The notes under the pieces are model-generated. The model ran no database searches and was not told the DNA's origin. It saw only the letters and a program-made list of their open reading frames with translations. The position numbers and the translations under genes were made by a program. Below are positions 1-9,390 of a stretch of DNA of 64,000 nucleotides, piece by piece; the stretch's first letter is position 1, and the number at the start of each line of letters is the position of its first letter. Source of the DNA: Acuticoccus sp963704595 (GTDB lineage Bacteria; Pseudomonadota; Alphaproteobacteria; Rhizobiales; Amorphaceae); assembly GCA_963704595.1 (NCBI GenBank), contig OY969922.1, forward strand, positions 3,968,001-4,032,000. The letters are read 5' to 3'.

Positions 1-1498
1 GATCTTCGCTTCCTGCTCGTGGAAGCGGGCGTTCAGGACCTGGAAGGTCGGCCTGCCGCCCTTCTCGGTCTCGCCCAGCTTGGCGCTGGTCGCCGAGTTC
101 GAGATCGCGCTGGCGGAAGCCTTCCTTCTTGAGGCTTTCGGCAAGCTGCTCGGACTTCTCGATCGACGTGGTGCCGACGAGGATCGGCTGCCCCTTGGCG
201 TGGGCTTCCTTGATGATCGCGAGGATCGCCTGGTATTTCTCTTCCTGCGTCCGGTAGACCTGATCGTGCTCGTCCTCGCGCATGATCTGCCGGTTGGTCG
301 GGATCGAGACGACGTCGAGGCGGTAGATGTCCATGAACTCTTCCGCCTCGGTGAGCGCGGTGCCCGTCATGCCGGCGAGCTTGTCGTACATGCGGAAATA
401 GTTCTGGAACGTGATCGACGCGACGGTCTGGTTCTCCGGCTGGATTGGCTGGCGTTCCTTCGCCTCCAGCGCCTGGTGCAGGCCCTCGCCGTAGCGGCGG
501 CCCGGCATCATGCGGCCGGTGAACTCGTCGATGATGATCACCTCACCATTCTTGATGATGTAGTCCTTGTCGCGCTGGAACAGCTTGTGCGCGCGCAGCG
601 CCTGCTGGAGGTGGTGGACGACGGAGACGTTCTCCACGTCGTACAGCGAGTCGCCCTTGAGGAGCTTGGCATCGCCGAGAAGCTGCTCGAGCTTCTCGTT
701 GCCCGCCTCGGTGAAGGAGGCCGTGCGCATCTTCTCGTCGATCTCGTAGTCGTCCGGCTCCAGCCGCGGCACGAACGTGTCGATCGTGTTGTAGAACTCG
801 GAGCGGTCTTCGAGCGGGCCGGAGATGATGAGCGGCGTGCGCGCCTCGTCGATCAGGATCGAGTCCACCTCGTCGACGATCGCGAAATAGTGGCCGCGCT
901 GGGCCATCGCCTTGATGTCGTACTTGAGGTTGTCGCGCAGGTAGTCGAAGCCGAATTCGTTGTTGGTGCCGTAGGTGATGTCGGCGGCGTAGGCGGCCTT
1001 GCGCTCGACGTCGGTCTTGCCGTGGACGATGACGCCGACTTCCATGCCGAGGAAGTTGTAGACCTGCCCCATCCAGCCGGCGTCGCGCTCGGCGAGATAG
1101 TCGTTGACGGTGACGACGTGGACGCCCTTGCCGGTGAGCGCGTTGAGGTAGACGGGCAGCGTCGCCACCAGCGTCTTGCCCTCGCCGGTCTTCATCTCGG
1201 CGATGCCGCTGTCGTTGAGGACCATGCCGCCGATGAGCTGAACGTCGAAGTGACGCTGGCCGAGGGTGCGCTTGGCCGCCTCGCGGACGGTGGCGAAAGC
1301 CGGGACGAGAAGATCGTCGAGCGACTTGCCGTTCGCAAGTTCTGCGCGGAAGAAGGCGGTCTTCGCCTTCAGCTCCTCATCATTAAGCTTTTGAAATTCA
1401 GGTTCAGCAGCGTTGATTGCATCCACGCGGCTGCGGTAGCCCTTCACGCGGCGGTCGTTCGCCGAGCCGAAAAGGCGTTTGGTCAGGGTGCCGAGCAT
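1..1498 (-). CDS. secA: SecA preprotein translocase ATPase (N-terminal part, cut by window edge)
   Basis: SecA is the motor ATPase that pushes unfolded preproteins through SecYEG at the inner membrane. Reading leftward from the ATG at 1498, the protein begins MLGTLTKRLFGS and shows the SecA Walker A region EMKTGEGKT, then AIVDEVDSILIDEARTPL (DEAD-type Walker B) and the preprotein cross-linking region. The gene continues past base 1. The reading frame slips by one base at about 90-130: upstream it reads AESLKKEG, and the following FQVLNARFHEQEAKI is in another frame. Because secA is essential, this is most likely a sequence error. It is divergent from the parvulin gene, with about 150 bp between the starts. 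Confidence 0.95.
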   Translation of the reverse strand, partial: MLGTLTKRLFGSANDRRVKGYRSRVDAINAAEPEFQKLNDEELKAKTAFFRAELANGKSLDDLLVPAFATVREAAKRTLGQRHFDVQLIGGMVLNDSGIAEMKTGEGKTLVATLPVYLNALTGKGVHVVTVNDYLAERDAGWMGQVYNFLGMEVGVIVHGKTDVERKAAYAADITYGTNNEFGFDYLRDNLKYDIKAMAQRGHYFAIVDEVDSILIDEARTPLIISGPLEDRSEFYNTIDTFVPRLEPDDYEIDEKMRTASFTEAGNEKLEQLLGDAKLLKGDSLYDVENVSVVHHLQQALRAHKLFQRDKDYIIKNGEVIIIDEFTGRMMPGRRYGEGLHQALEAKERQPIQPENQTVASITFQNYFRMYDKLAGMTGTALTEAEEFMDIYRLDVVSIPTNRQIMREDEHDQVYRTQEEKYQAILAIIKEAHAKGQPILVGTTSIEKSEQLAESLKKEGFRQRDLELGDQRQAGRDREGRQADLPGPERPLPRAGSED

Positions 1499-1651
1499 CC
1501 GAGGTCCTTGCGTACTGGCGCGGCGCGCGGCCCATGCAGAATGCGCTGAGTCGGCTGGTTGCCACTTGGCGCGCCCGAATTCGACATATGTTTGGCCTCG
1601 GGACATGTCAAACAAGCGGCGCAGTTGGCCCGCAGGAAAGGACTACTCAAA

Positions 1652-2464
1652 ATGTTCAAGCGTCTCATGGGCGCCGTGGCGATTGCCGCGATGACCGCGC
1701 TCCCCGTCGCGGCGCAGGACAACCCAGTCCTCGCGACCGTCAACGGCAAGGAAATCACCGCAGCCGACGTGGCGTTTGCGGTCTCCACCCTCGGCGACGT
1801 GCTGGAGCGCGTGCCCGCCGAACAGCGCCCCCAGATGGTGCTTTCGCTGATGGTCGACATGAAGCTTCTGGCCGATGCGGCCGAAAAGGCCGGCTACGAC
1901 CAGGACCCCGTCGTCGACCAGCGGATGGATTATTATCGCAGCCAGACCCTGCGGGATCTCTACATGGAGAAGGTAATTTCCGAAAAAGTGACGGAAGAGG
2001 CCGTGAAGGCCCGTTACGACGAGGAAGCCGCCAAGGTCGGTCCGCAGAAGGAGGTGTCCGCCAGCCACATCCTGGTCGAGGACGAGGCGACCGCGAAGGA
2101 CCTTATCAAGCAGATCAACGAGGGTGCCGATTTCGCCAAGCTCGCCGAGGAAAATTCCAAGGACCCCGGCTCGGCGGCACGCGGCGGCTCGCTCGGCTTC
2201 TTCGGTCAGGGCCAGATGGTCCCGGCGTTCGAGGAAGCGGCGTTCGCGCTGGGTGACGGCGAAATGACCCAGGAGCCCGTCCAGTCGCGCTTCGGCTACC
2301 ACATCATCAAGGTGGACGAGAGCCGCGAGAAGCCGGTCCCGACGTTCGAGCAGGTGGGCGACCAGATCCGTCAGCTGATGATCCGCGAAGCTTTCGTTGA
2401 CGAAGTCGCGAAGTTGAAGGAAACCGCTGAGATCGAAATGAAAACGCCGACGCCCGCACAATGA
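1652..2464 (+). CDS. Exported parvulin-type peptidyl-prolyl isomerase
   Basis: A 270-residue exported foldase. It has a short signal peptide (MFKRLMGAVAIAAMTALPVAAQ), then a SurA/PrsA-like N-terminal chaperone segment. A parvulin domain follows at about residues 135-230, recognised by EVSASHILVEDE, GGSLGFFGQGQMVPAFE and FGYHIIKV. The ATG at 1652 is preferred over an upstream in-frame start because AGGAAAGG lies just ahead of it and the protein then begins with a clean signal sequence. The stop overlaps the argJ start (ATGA), so the two are translationally coupled. This gene next to secA and argJ is a familiar alphaproteobacterial arrangement. It probably assists folding of secreted proteins in the periplasm. 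Confidence 0.9.
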   Translation: MFKRLMGAVAIAAMTALPVAAQDNPVLATVNGKEITAADVAFAVSTLGDVLERVPAEQRPQMVLSLMVDMKLLADAAEKAGYDQDPVVDQRMDYYRSQTLRDLYMEKVISEKVTEEAVKARYDEEAAKVGPQKEVSASHILVEDEATAKDLIKQINEGADFAKLAEENSKDPGSAARGGSLGFFGQGQMVPAFEEAAFALGDGEMTQEPVQSRFGYHIIKVDESREKPVPTFEQVGDQIRQLMIREAFVDEVAKLKETAEIEMKTPTPAQ

Positions 2465-3684
2465 CGCCATCCCCGTTTGCCCCGGCGAGCCCGCCGGCCC
2501 TTCCTCCTGTCGGTGGCGTATCGATCGCCACCGCGATGGCCGGCATCAAGCGCGCCGGGCGACGGGATGTGCTCCTCATGAGCTTCGACCCCGGCACGAC
2601 CGTTGCCGGGGTCTTCACCACCTCCCGCTGCCCCTCGGCGGCGGTGGAGTGGTGCAAGGGCGTGCTGCCCGCGGGCAAATGCCGCGCCCTCCTCGTCAAC
2701 GCCGGCAACGCCAACGCCTTCACCGGCAAGAAGGGCCGCGCCTCGACCGAGGCGTCCGCCGGCTACGTGGCCGAGGCCCTGGGCATCGACCCGGGCGAGA
2801 TCATGCTCGCCTCCACAGGCGTCATCGGCGAGCCGCTCGACGCCTCCAAGTTCGGCGCCGTGATGGGCGACCTTGCGGACAGCCTCACGCCGGACGACTG
2901 GTCGAGCGCCGCCGCCGCGATCATGACCACCGACACCTTCCCCAAGGGCGGGACGCGCACCGTGGAGATCGGCGGCAAGACGGTGACCATCAACGGGATC
3001 GCCAAGGGTGCAGGCATGATCGCGCCGAACATGGCGACCATGCTCTCCTTCGTCGCGACCGATGCCGCCGTGCCCCATGCCGTCCTGCAGGACATGCTGG
3101 CGAGCGGCGTCTCCCGCTCTTTCAACAAGATCACCGTCGACAGCGACACCTCGACCTCCGACACCCTCCTCGCCTTCGCGACAGGCGCATCGGGCGCCTC
3201 GGTCGACGATGCCGCATCAGCGGACGGCAAGGCCTTCGCCGAGGCGTTGCACAGCCTGCTTCTGGAGCTCTCGCACTGGGTGGTGAAGGACGGCGAGGGC
3301 TGCACGAAGTTCGTCGCCGTGACCGTGACGGGCGCAGAGAGCGACGCCTCCGCCAGCCGCATCGCCCGTTCCATCGCCGACTCGCCGCTGGTGAAGACGG
3401 CGATCGCCGGCGAGGACGCTAACTGGGGCCGCATCGTGATGGCTGTCGGCAAGGCAGGCGAACCGGCCGACCGGGACAGGCTCGAAATTCACTTCGGCGA
3501 TATCCGTGTTGCAGTCGACGGCGAGCGCGACCCCGACTATTCCGAGGCCGCCGCCTCAGCCGTCATGCGCGAGCCGGAAATCGCGATCCGCGTCGACCTC
3601 GGTCTCGGCAGCGGCACGGACACGGTGTGGACCTGCGACCTCACCAAGGAATACGTCGCGATCAACGGTGACTACCGCACATGA
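2461..3684 (+). CDS. argJ: Bifunctional ornithine acetyltransferase / N-acetylglutamate synthase
   Basis: ArgJ transfers the acetyl group of N-acetylornithine to glutamate, running the cyclic arginine pathway, and in bifunctional forms also acetylates glutamate with acetyl-CoA. The 407-residue length is normal. The self-cleavage site is visible as MATML, with the nucleophilic threonine at about residue 193, which splits the chain into alpha and beta subunits. Conserved GAGMIAPNMATM and GEDANWGRI motifs are present. The start overlaps the parvulin stop by 4 bp, and its own stop overlaps the mutT start by 4 bp. The three genes therefore look like one operon. Confidence 0.96.
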   Translation: MTPSPFAPASPPALPPVGGVSIATAMAGIKRAGRRDVLLMSFDPGTTVAGVFTTSRCPSAAVEWCKGVLPAGKCRALLVNAGNANAFTGKKGRASTEASAGYVAEALGIDPGEIMLASTGVIGEPLDASKFGAVMGDLADSLTPDDWSSAAAAIMTTDTFPKGGTRTVEIGGKTVTINGIAKGAGMIAPNMATMLSFVATDAAVPHAVLQDMLASGVSRSFNKITVDSDTSTSDTLLAFATGASGASVDDAASADGKAFAEALHSLLLELSHWVVKDGEGCTKFVAVTVTGAESDASASRIARSIADSPLVKTAIAGEDANWGRIVMAVGKAGEPADRDRLEIHFGDIRVAVDGERDPDYSEAAASAVMREPEIAIRVDLGLGSGTDTVWTCDLTKEYVAINGDYRT

Positions 3685-4103
3685 ATGACGCGCCGGTGCG
3701 ACGGGTTCTCACCGTCGCTGCGGCGTGCCTGATGGACGCCGAGGGCCGCATCCTCCTCGCCCAGCGCCCCGAGGGCAAACCCATGGCAGGGCTGTGGGAA
3801 TTCCCCGGTGGCAAGCTGGAGCCGGGCGAAAGCCCGGAGGCGGCGCTGGTGCGCGAGCTTTCCGAAGAACTGGGCATCACCGTCAGCGAGAGCGACCTCG
3901 AACCTTTCTTCTTCGCAAGCCACGCCTACGAAGCCTTCCATCTGTTAATGCCGTTATACCTCTGTCGAAAGTGGGACGGCATCCCTATATCGCGGGAACG
4001 GCAGGCGATCAGCATGGTCCTTCCTTCGGATCTGGGCGGTTACGACATCCCGTCCGCCGACGTGCCACTCGTGCGACATATTCAGACCGTATTCAGCAGC
4101 TAG
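3681..4103 (+). CDS. mutT: MutT-type Nudix hydrolase (8-oxo-dGTP diphosphatase)
   Basis: A 140-residue Nudix protein. The full Nudix box is present at residues 44-66 (G44, E50, R58-E59, E62-E63, G65). Family members of this size hydrolyse 8-oxo-dGTP to the monophosphate and so keep oxidised guanine out of DNA. The start overlaps the argJ stop (ATGA). Position as the last gene of the parvulin-argJ operon is typical for the order. The exact substrate is inferred from family and context rather than seen. Confidence 0.9.
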   Translation: MNDAPVRRVLTVAAACLMDAEGRILLAQRPEGKPMAGLWEFPGGKLEPGESPEAALVRELSEELGITVSESDLEPFFFASHAYEAFHLLMPLYLCRKWDGIPISRERQAISMVLPSDLGGYDIPSADVPLVRHIQTVFSS

Positions 4104-4208
4104 CGGCGATCGGCCGCCCGGCTTATTAGGATGCCGTCTGGTCCTGAAAATGCATGGGACAGTGCCGCCGACGCGGCAAAGAGAACTTGAGATCGGAGTC
4201 CTGCATCG

Positions 4209-5750
4209 ATGCCTATCGCACGTCGGCAACTGCTGAAGGGTGCTGCCACAGGGGCCGCGCTCGCAGCGCTGGACCTTGGCGGGATCGTCAGTCTCGTGCA
4301 GTCGGCAAAGGCCGAACTGCTTGGAGCGGCCGAGCCGTTCTCCCGCGCCGCGCTCGCCGCCGCAGCCGAAGCGCTGTCGAAGCAGCCGTTCACCGACCCG
4401 CGCAGCGAGATGCCCGAAGCGCTCACCAAGATGACCTATGACGGTTATCGCGCGATGCGCATGGGCCCGGACTTTCCGATCGCGCTGTCGGACGCCGGCG
4501 TCTTTCACATGGACCCGCTCCTCTCGGGTTTCGTGTTCCGCCAGCCGGTGAAGCTCTACTTCGTCGAGGGTGACACCGCGCGGCCGATCCAGTTCGACCG
4601 GTCGATGTACGTGTTCGACCCGCCCGCGGACACGCAGGCGCCCGAAGGCAACATCCCCTTCTCGGGCTTCCGCCTGCGCACGGCGATCAACAACCCCGGC
4701 GTCAACGACGAGTTCGTCGTCTTCCAGGGGGCGAGCTACTTCCGCGCCATCGGGCGCGGCGAGACGTACGGGCTCTCCGCCCGCGGCCTCGCGATCAACA
4801 CCGGGCAGCCGCAGGGCGAGGAATTCCCGTTCTTCCGCGCGTTCTACGTCGAGAAGCCGCGCCAGGACGCCAAGGCCGTGGTGATCCACGCCCTCCTCGA
4901 CAGCCCGTCGACCACCGGCGCCTACCGGATCACCATCCGCCCCGGCGATTCGACCCAGACCGACGTGGAGCTCACGCTGTTCCCGCGGACGGACATCAAG
5001 ACCATCGGCTTCGCGCCGTTCTCGTCGATGTTCCTGTTCGACAGCATGAACCGCAGCGCGTTCGACGACTACCGCGACGCGGTGCACGATTCCGACGGTC
5101 TTTCGATGCACACCGGCGGCGGCGAATGGCTGTGGCGCCCGCTCTACAACCACCCGCGGCTCGAGGTCTCGGCGTTCGTCGACACCACGCCGCGCGGCTT
5201 CGGCCTTGTCCAGCGCAAGCGCACGTATGAGGACTACCAGGACGCCGAGGCGCGCTACCAGTCGCGGCCGACCGCATGGGTCGAGCCCATCGGGGACTGG
5301 GGCACCGGCGCCGTCGTCCTGTTCGAGATCCCGACCAATTCAGAGACGAACGACAACATCGTCGCCTACTGGCAGCCGGACAGGCCCGTGGTGGCTGGCG
5401 AGCCGTTCAGCCTGACGTATCGGATCCACTGGGATGCGGAAGCGCCGGTCCGCGCCGAAGGCCCGCGCGTAAAAACAACACGGCACGGGCGGAACTTCTT
5501 CGACACTGATGAACTTTTCGTCATTGATTACGAAGTGGGCGAAACCTCGCCTGACAAATTTACGGTGGACGTCCAGTGCTCAGCCGGCAAGGTGAAAAAC
5601 ATCACCAATTACATGACCCCCGATCAGGGGATCATGAGGGTGAGCTTCGAACTCGACCCCGACGGGGCCGAATCGATCGAACTGCGCGCGACGGTGAAGG
5701 CCGAAGGGATCGAGCAGGCGGAGACCTGGCTGTTCCGATGGACCGCCTAG
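4209..5750 (+). CDS. opgG: Periplasmic glucan biosynthesis protein G (OpgG/MdoG), Tat-exported
   Basis: OpgG is the periplasmic protein needed to make osmoregulated periplasmic glucans, acting after the membrane glucosyltransferase OpgH. The 513-residue product starts with a twin-arginine signal (RRQLLKG at residues 5-11 followed by a hydrophobic stretch). The body carries family blocks such as YDGYRAMR, GEWLWRPLYNHPRLEVSAF and GFGLVQRKR. Twin-arginine export fits some alphaproteobacterial OpgG/OpgD proteins. Its last 13 bases overlap the start of opgH, so the pair is coupled. A hairpin-poor 105-bp gap separates it from mutT. Confidence 0.95.
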   Translation: MPIARRQLLKGAATGAALAALDLGGIVSLVQSAKAELLGAAEPFSRAALAAAAEALSKQPFTDPRSEMPEALTKMTYDGYRAMRMGPDFPIALSDAGVFHMDPLLSGFVFRQPVKLYFVEGDTARPIQFDRSMYVFDPPADTQAPEGNIPFSGFRLRTAINNPGVNDEFVVFQGASYFRAIGRGETYGLSARGLAINTGQPQGEEFPFFRAFYVEKPRQDAKAVVIHALLDSPSTTGAYRITIRPGDSTQTDVELTLFPRTDIKTIGFAPFSSMFLFDSMNRSAFDDYRDAVHDSDGLSMHTGGGEWLWRPLYNHPRLEVSAFVDTTPRGFGLVQRKRTYEDYQDAEARYQSRPTAWVEPIGDWGTGAVVLFEIPTNSETNDNIVAYWQPDRPVVAGEPFSLTYRIHWDAEAPVRAEGPRVKTTRHGRNFFDTDELFVIDYEVGETSPDKFTVDVQCSAGKVKNITNYMTPDQGIMRVSFELDPDGAESIELRATVKAEGIEQAETWLFRWTA

Positions 5751-7841
5751 CCTTCGTACCGCCTCCCGCTCCGCGCGAGATGCCGGAGCAGGCCCTGTTC
5801 GAAACTCCGCCGACACCGAAATTCCCGCGCACCGTCTCCCTCCGGACGATGGCTGCGCGGACGTCGATGGCTGTCTTCACCGTGCTCCTGACGGCGTTCG
5901 CATCCAACGAGATGCGCGTTGCCGCGAGCCCGGGCGGCGTCACCGTGCTCGAATGGGTTCTGGTCGCGATCTTCACCATCGCGTTCGCGTGGATCGCGTT
6001 CAGCGCGGCGAACGCATTGGTCGGCCTCATCTTCCCCTTCCGTCCGGAACGGACCGAAGCCGCCGCCGATGGGGGCGACGAGCTGACCGCGCTCGTCATG
6101 CCGATCTACAACGAGGACCCGCGCACCGTCTTCGCGGCGCTCGCCGCGATGGCGCGCGACCTGCCGCCGGCCGCAGCCGAAGCCTTCGAGATCTTCATCC
6201 TGTCCGACACCACGGACCCCGAGGTCTGGGTCGCCGAGGAGCGCGGGCTGACGCAGCTCCGCGATCTCTGCGCACCTGTCCAGGTCTGGTACCGCCGCCG
6301 TTCCGAGAACAAGCACCGCAAGGCCGGCAACGTCGGCGATTTCGTGCGCCGCTGGGGCGGCCGCTACGCGCACATGGTCGTGCTCGACGCTGACAGCGTG
6401 ATGACCGGCGCGTGCCTCGCGGGCCTTCGCGACGCAATGCGCGCCGACCCGCGCACAGGCATCATCCAGACGAGCCCCGTGCTGATCGGCGCGGTGACGC
6501 CCTTTGCCCGCGCGCAGCAGTTCGCCAACACCGTCGCAGGTCCCACCGTCGGCGACGGGGTCGCCGCATGGCAGGGCGAGGACGGCAACTACTGGGGCCA
6601 CAACGCCATCATCCGAATGGAGGCGTTCGCGAGCGCCGCCGGCCTGCCGAGCCTGCCGGGTGCCCCCCCGTTCGGCGGCACCATCCTCAGCCACGACTTC
6701 GTGGAAGCTGCCCTGATCCGCCGCGCCGGCTACACCGTCACGCTGCGCAGCGATCTCGACCGGCTCCTACGAGGGCGCCCCGTCCGACCTCTTCGGCGTC
6801 ATCAAGCGCGACCGCCGGTGGGCGCAGGGCAACCTCCAGCATTCACGCATCATCGGCGCGTCAGGCCTGGCGCTCGCCAACCGCGTGCACTTCGCGATCG
6901 GCATCCTCGCCTACCTGATGAGCCCGATCTGGCTGGCGCTGATCCTCGTCGGCGTCGTCCTGTCGATCCAGGCGACCCTCGTGCGGCCAGAATACTTCCC
7001 GACCGCGTTCGCGCTGTTCCCGACGTGGCCGGTGTTCGATTCGGCGCGGCTCCTCCAGCTCTTCATGGTCTCGCTCGCCGTCCTCCTGATGCCGAAGGCG
7101 ATCGCGCTCGTCCGCGGCCTCTTCACCCGCGAGATCCGGCGCGGCTGCGGCGGTGCGGGCCATCTCACCGAGAGCATGTTCGTCGAGCTCATCCTCAGTA
7201 CCCTGATCGCGCCGATCATGATGATCGCGCAGACCTCGATCGTGCTCTCGGTGGTGTTCGGCCGTGCCGTCGGCTGGACGCCGCAGGCGCGCGAGGGCCA
7301 GAGCGTGCCCTGGCTCGCCGCGATCAAGTTCCACGCCTACCACGTCCTCTCCGGCATCGCGCTGGCGCTGATCGCGCTCCTCCACTCCCCCACCCTCGCG
7401 GCGTGGATGTCGCCGACACTGATCGCGCTCATCCTCGCGGTGCCGATCTCCAAGGGTGCGGGCTCGGCGCGGCTCGGCGCATGGTTCCGCCGTTTCACGA
7501 TCCTGACGACGCCGCAGGAGCGTTCGCCCGCCAAAGTCATCACGGAAGCGGAGACGCTGCGGGACCGGTTCATGATCCAGCCGCCCAACGCCGTCCTCGC
7601 GCTCGCAGGCGATCCGGACCTTCTCGATGCCCACCGCAGGGCGCTCGACATGCCGGTCCGCGGCCGTGGTGCCTTCGACGCACCGACGGCGCTCGCCACG
7701 GTGAAGATGAACGAGGCGACCTCGCTGGAAGAACTCGCCGCCTGGCTCGACCCCGCCGAGCGGATGGGCGTTCTCAGCAACGGCCCCCTGCTCGACCGGC
7801 TCTGCACCCTTCGCCCCCGCGACGGCTCCGCTCCGGCCTGA
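5738..7841 (+). CDS. opgH: Glucan biosynthesis glucosyltransferase H (OpgH/MdoH), one frameshift
   Basis: OpgH is the inner-membrane processive GT2 enzyme that polymerises UDP-glucose into the glucan backbone. The product is about 700 residues once one extra base near 6761 is removed. Before the break the frame shows two membrane segments, MPIYNEDP, VLDADSVMTG and GEDGNYWGHNAIIR. After it the frame continues SYEGAPSDLFGVIKRD, RRWAQGNLQHSR (the QxxRW-like region) and several membrane helices. The two halves join without loss, so this is one gene with an indel rather than two genes. It overlaps opgG by 13 bp and ends just ahead of a strong terminator. Confidence 0.93.
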
Positions 7842-7886
7842 CCGCCCGCGCCGCAGCCGGCGCGATCCTGTTCCCGTTTCCGCCAG

Positions 7887-7917
7887 AAGGGCCGGCCATT
7901 GCGCCGGCCTTTTTTTT
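7887..7917 (+). terminator. Rho-independent terminator of the opgGH operon
   Basis: A GGCCGGC / GCGCCGGCC hairpin is followed by a run of eight T residues, 45 bp after the opgH stop. This is a textbook intrinsic terminator. Confidence 0.92.
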
Positions 7918-8133
7918 GCGGCCAAATCAGCTATTCAGCAAAACTGCAATCCACTACTCGGCAGTCAAAACAACAGTAACGCAAATGTTGATACGAATCA
8001 TTACATGTTAGTACAGTAACACCCGAAACTACTGACCAAAACTATCTGCATTACCTTCGCGGAACGCCGAATCTCCGCATCGAATATTGACAAGCCCGCA
8101 TTTCCTCCATGCCAGCCATGAGGGGATGCGCCG
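7918..8133 (+). promoter_or_regulatory. AT-rich spacer, probable promoter region of the GH8 gene
   Basis: About 215 bp clearly richer in A and T than the coding DNA around it, lying between the opgH terminator and the GH8 start. It holds TTGATA-like and TAGTAC-like boxes near 7990-8015 and a purine stretch (GAGGGG) just before the ATG. No gene is seen. The exact promoter cannot be fixed by eye. Confidence 0.4.
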
Positions 8134-9312
8134 ATGTTCACTTCAAAAGTTCGCAAGATCGTCCGAAGCGCAGTCGCAGCAACCTGCATCGTCGCATCTG
8201 CCGTGGTCGCCGCCCCGGCGCTGGTTCGCCCGGTTGGCGCGCAGGAGATCCCCACCACGTTGTTCGCCCACGAGTGGGGCACCTTCAAGGCGCGGTATCT
8301 CCGGTCGGACGGACGGATCGTCGACGTCGAAAAGGGCGGCCTCTCGCACTCCGAGGGGCAGGGCTACGGCCTCATTCTCGCAGTGCGGGCCGACGACAGG
8401 GCCTCCTTCGAGCGGATCGCGGGCTTCACCCTGCGCAACCTGCGCACCCGCAGGGACCACCTCTCCGGCTGGCTCTACAGCCCCGGCGACAACGGCCGCG
8501 TGCTCGACAGCAACAACGCCACCGATGGCGACATCCTGATCGCCTACGGCCTCGTCCAGGCCGCGCTGAAGTGGCACGACGGGCGCTACCTCGCCCTCGC
8601 CGCGCCGATCATCGACGACATCGGCCGCCTCCTCCTCGTGCGCGACGGTGCCCACGTGCTTCTGCGCCCGGGTGCCGCCGGCTTCGACGGGCCGGACGGC
8701 CGCGTCGTCAACCTCTCCTATTATGTCTACGGCGCGCTCCTCCTGTTCTCGAAGGTGAACGACGACTACCCCTTCTTCGAGGCGTGGCAGAGCGGGCTGC
8801 AGCTCACCGAGCAGGCGATGGCGACGGGTCACCGCGCTGCGCCGGACTGGCTCGCCATCGGCCGGAACGGGGCTCTGCACCAGGGTCACCGGATGCCGCG
8901 GAAGTCGTCCTACGACGCCGTCCGCATTCCGCTGTACATGATGCTCGGCGGGCGCGTTCCGCCGCGCTACATCGCCCCGTTCGACGCGGCGTGGAACATC
9001 GAAGGCAACCGCGCGCCGCGGGACATCGACCTCACCAGCCGCCGCGCCAGCGACATGAACGACCTCGGCTACCGCGCCATCGCGGCCCTTGCCGCGTGCG
9101 CCACCCGCGGCGTCCCGCTGCCAGCCGACGTCCAGCGCTTCCGCACGACCACCTACTTTGCCTCGGCGCTCCACCTGATGACGCTGTCTGCCGCCCGGGA
9201 GCACTACCCGCACTGCGTCTCCGGGGCACCGGTGGCGACGGCTGCCGCCGAGCCGGTCCGCGTCTCCCTCGCTTCATCCGGCACGGCCGGCGGCGCATTC
9301 CGGATGCGCTGA
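8134..9312 (+). CDS. Exported glycoside hydrolase family 8 endoglucanase
   Basis: A 392-residue secreted glucanase. Residues 1-37 form a signal peptide ending near VGAQ. The GH8 hallmarks follow: HEWGTFKARYL, KGGLSHSEGQGYGL with the catalytic acid glutamate at about residue 74, and NNATDGDILIAYGL with aspartate 131. GH8 enzymes cut beta-1,4 glucans by inversion, as BcsZ does in cellulose synthesis operons. No bcsA or bcsB gene is nearby. Instead it follows opgGH, so it may trim another glucan or act on external substrate. It has its own AT-rich upstream region and a terminator after it, so it is probably monocistronic. Confidence 0.88.
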   Translation: MFTSKVRKIVRSAVAATCIVASAVVAAPALVRPVGAQEIPTTLFAHEWGTFKARYLRSDGRIVDVEKGGLSHSEGQGYGLILAVRADDRASFERIAGFTLRNLRTRRDHLSGWLYSPGDNGRVLDSNNATDGDILIAYGLVQAALKWHDGRYLALAAPIIDDIGRLLLVRDGAHVLLRPGAAGFDGPDGRVVNLSYYVYGALLLFSKVNDDYPFFEAWQSGLQLTEQAMATGHRAAPDWLAIGRNGALHQGHRMPRKSSYDAVRIPLYMMLGGRVPPRYIAPFDAAWNIEGNRAPRDIDLTSRRASDMNDLGYRAIAALAACATRGVPLPADVQRFRTTTYFASALHLMTLSAAREHYPHCVSGAPVATAAAEPVRVSLASSGTAGGAFRMR

Positions 9313-9332
9313 CGCTCCGGCCGGCCGGAACG

Positions 9333-9364
9333 AAAAAAGGCGGCACCGGGGTGCCGCCTTTTCC
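9333..9364. terminator. Bidirectional terminator between GH8 gene and pntB
   Basis: AAGGCGGCACC and its complement GGTGCCGCCTT form a near-perfect stem, flanked by A-rich sequence on the left and T-rich on the right. It can therefore stop both the plus-strand GH8 transcript and the minus-strand pnt operon. Confidence 0.88.
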
Positions 9365-9390
9365 TTGTCCGAAGTCTCGTCGCCGGAAGG

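Noticed and set aside
80..1549. Long plus-strand open frame of 489 codons
   Set aside because: It is antisense to secA, and its product is a low-complexity Arg/Val/Leu/Asp mix typical of shadow frames in high-GC DNA.
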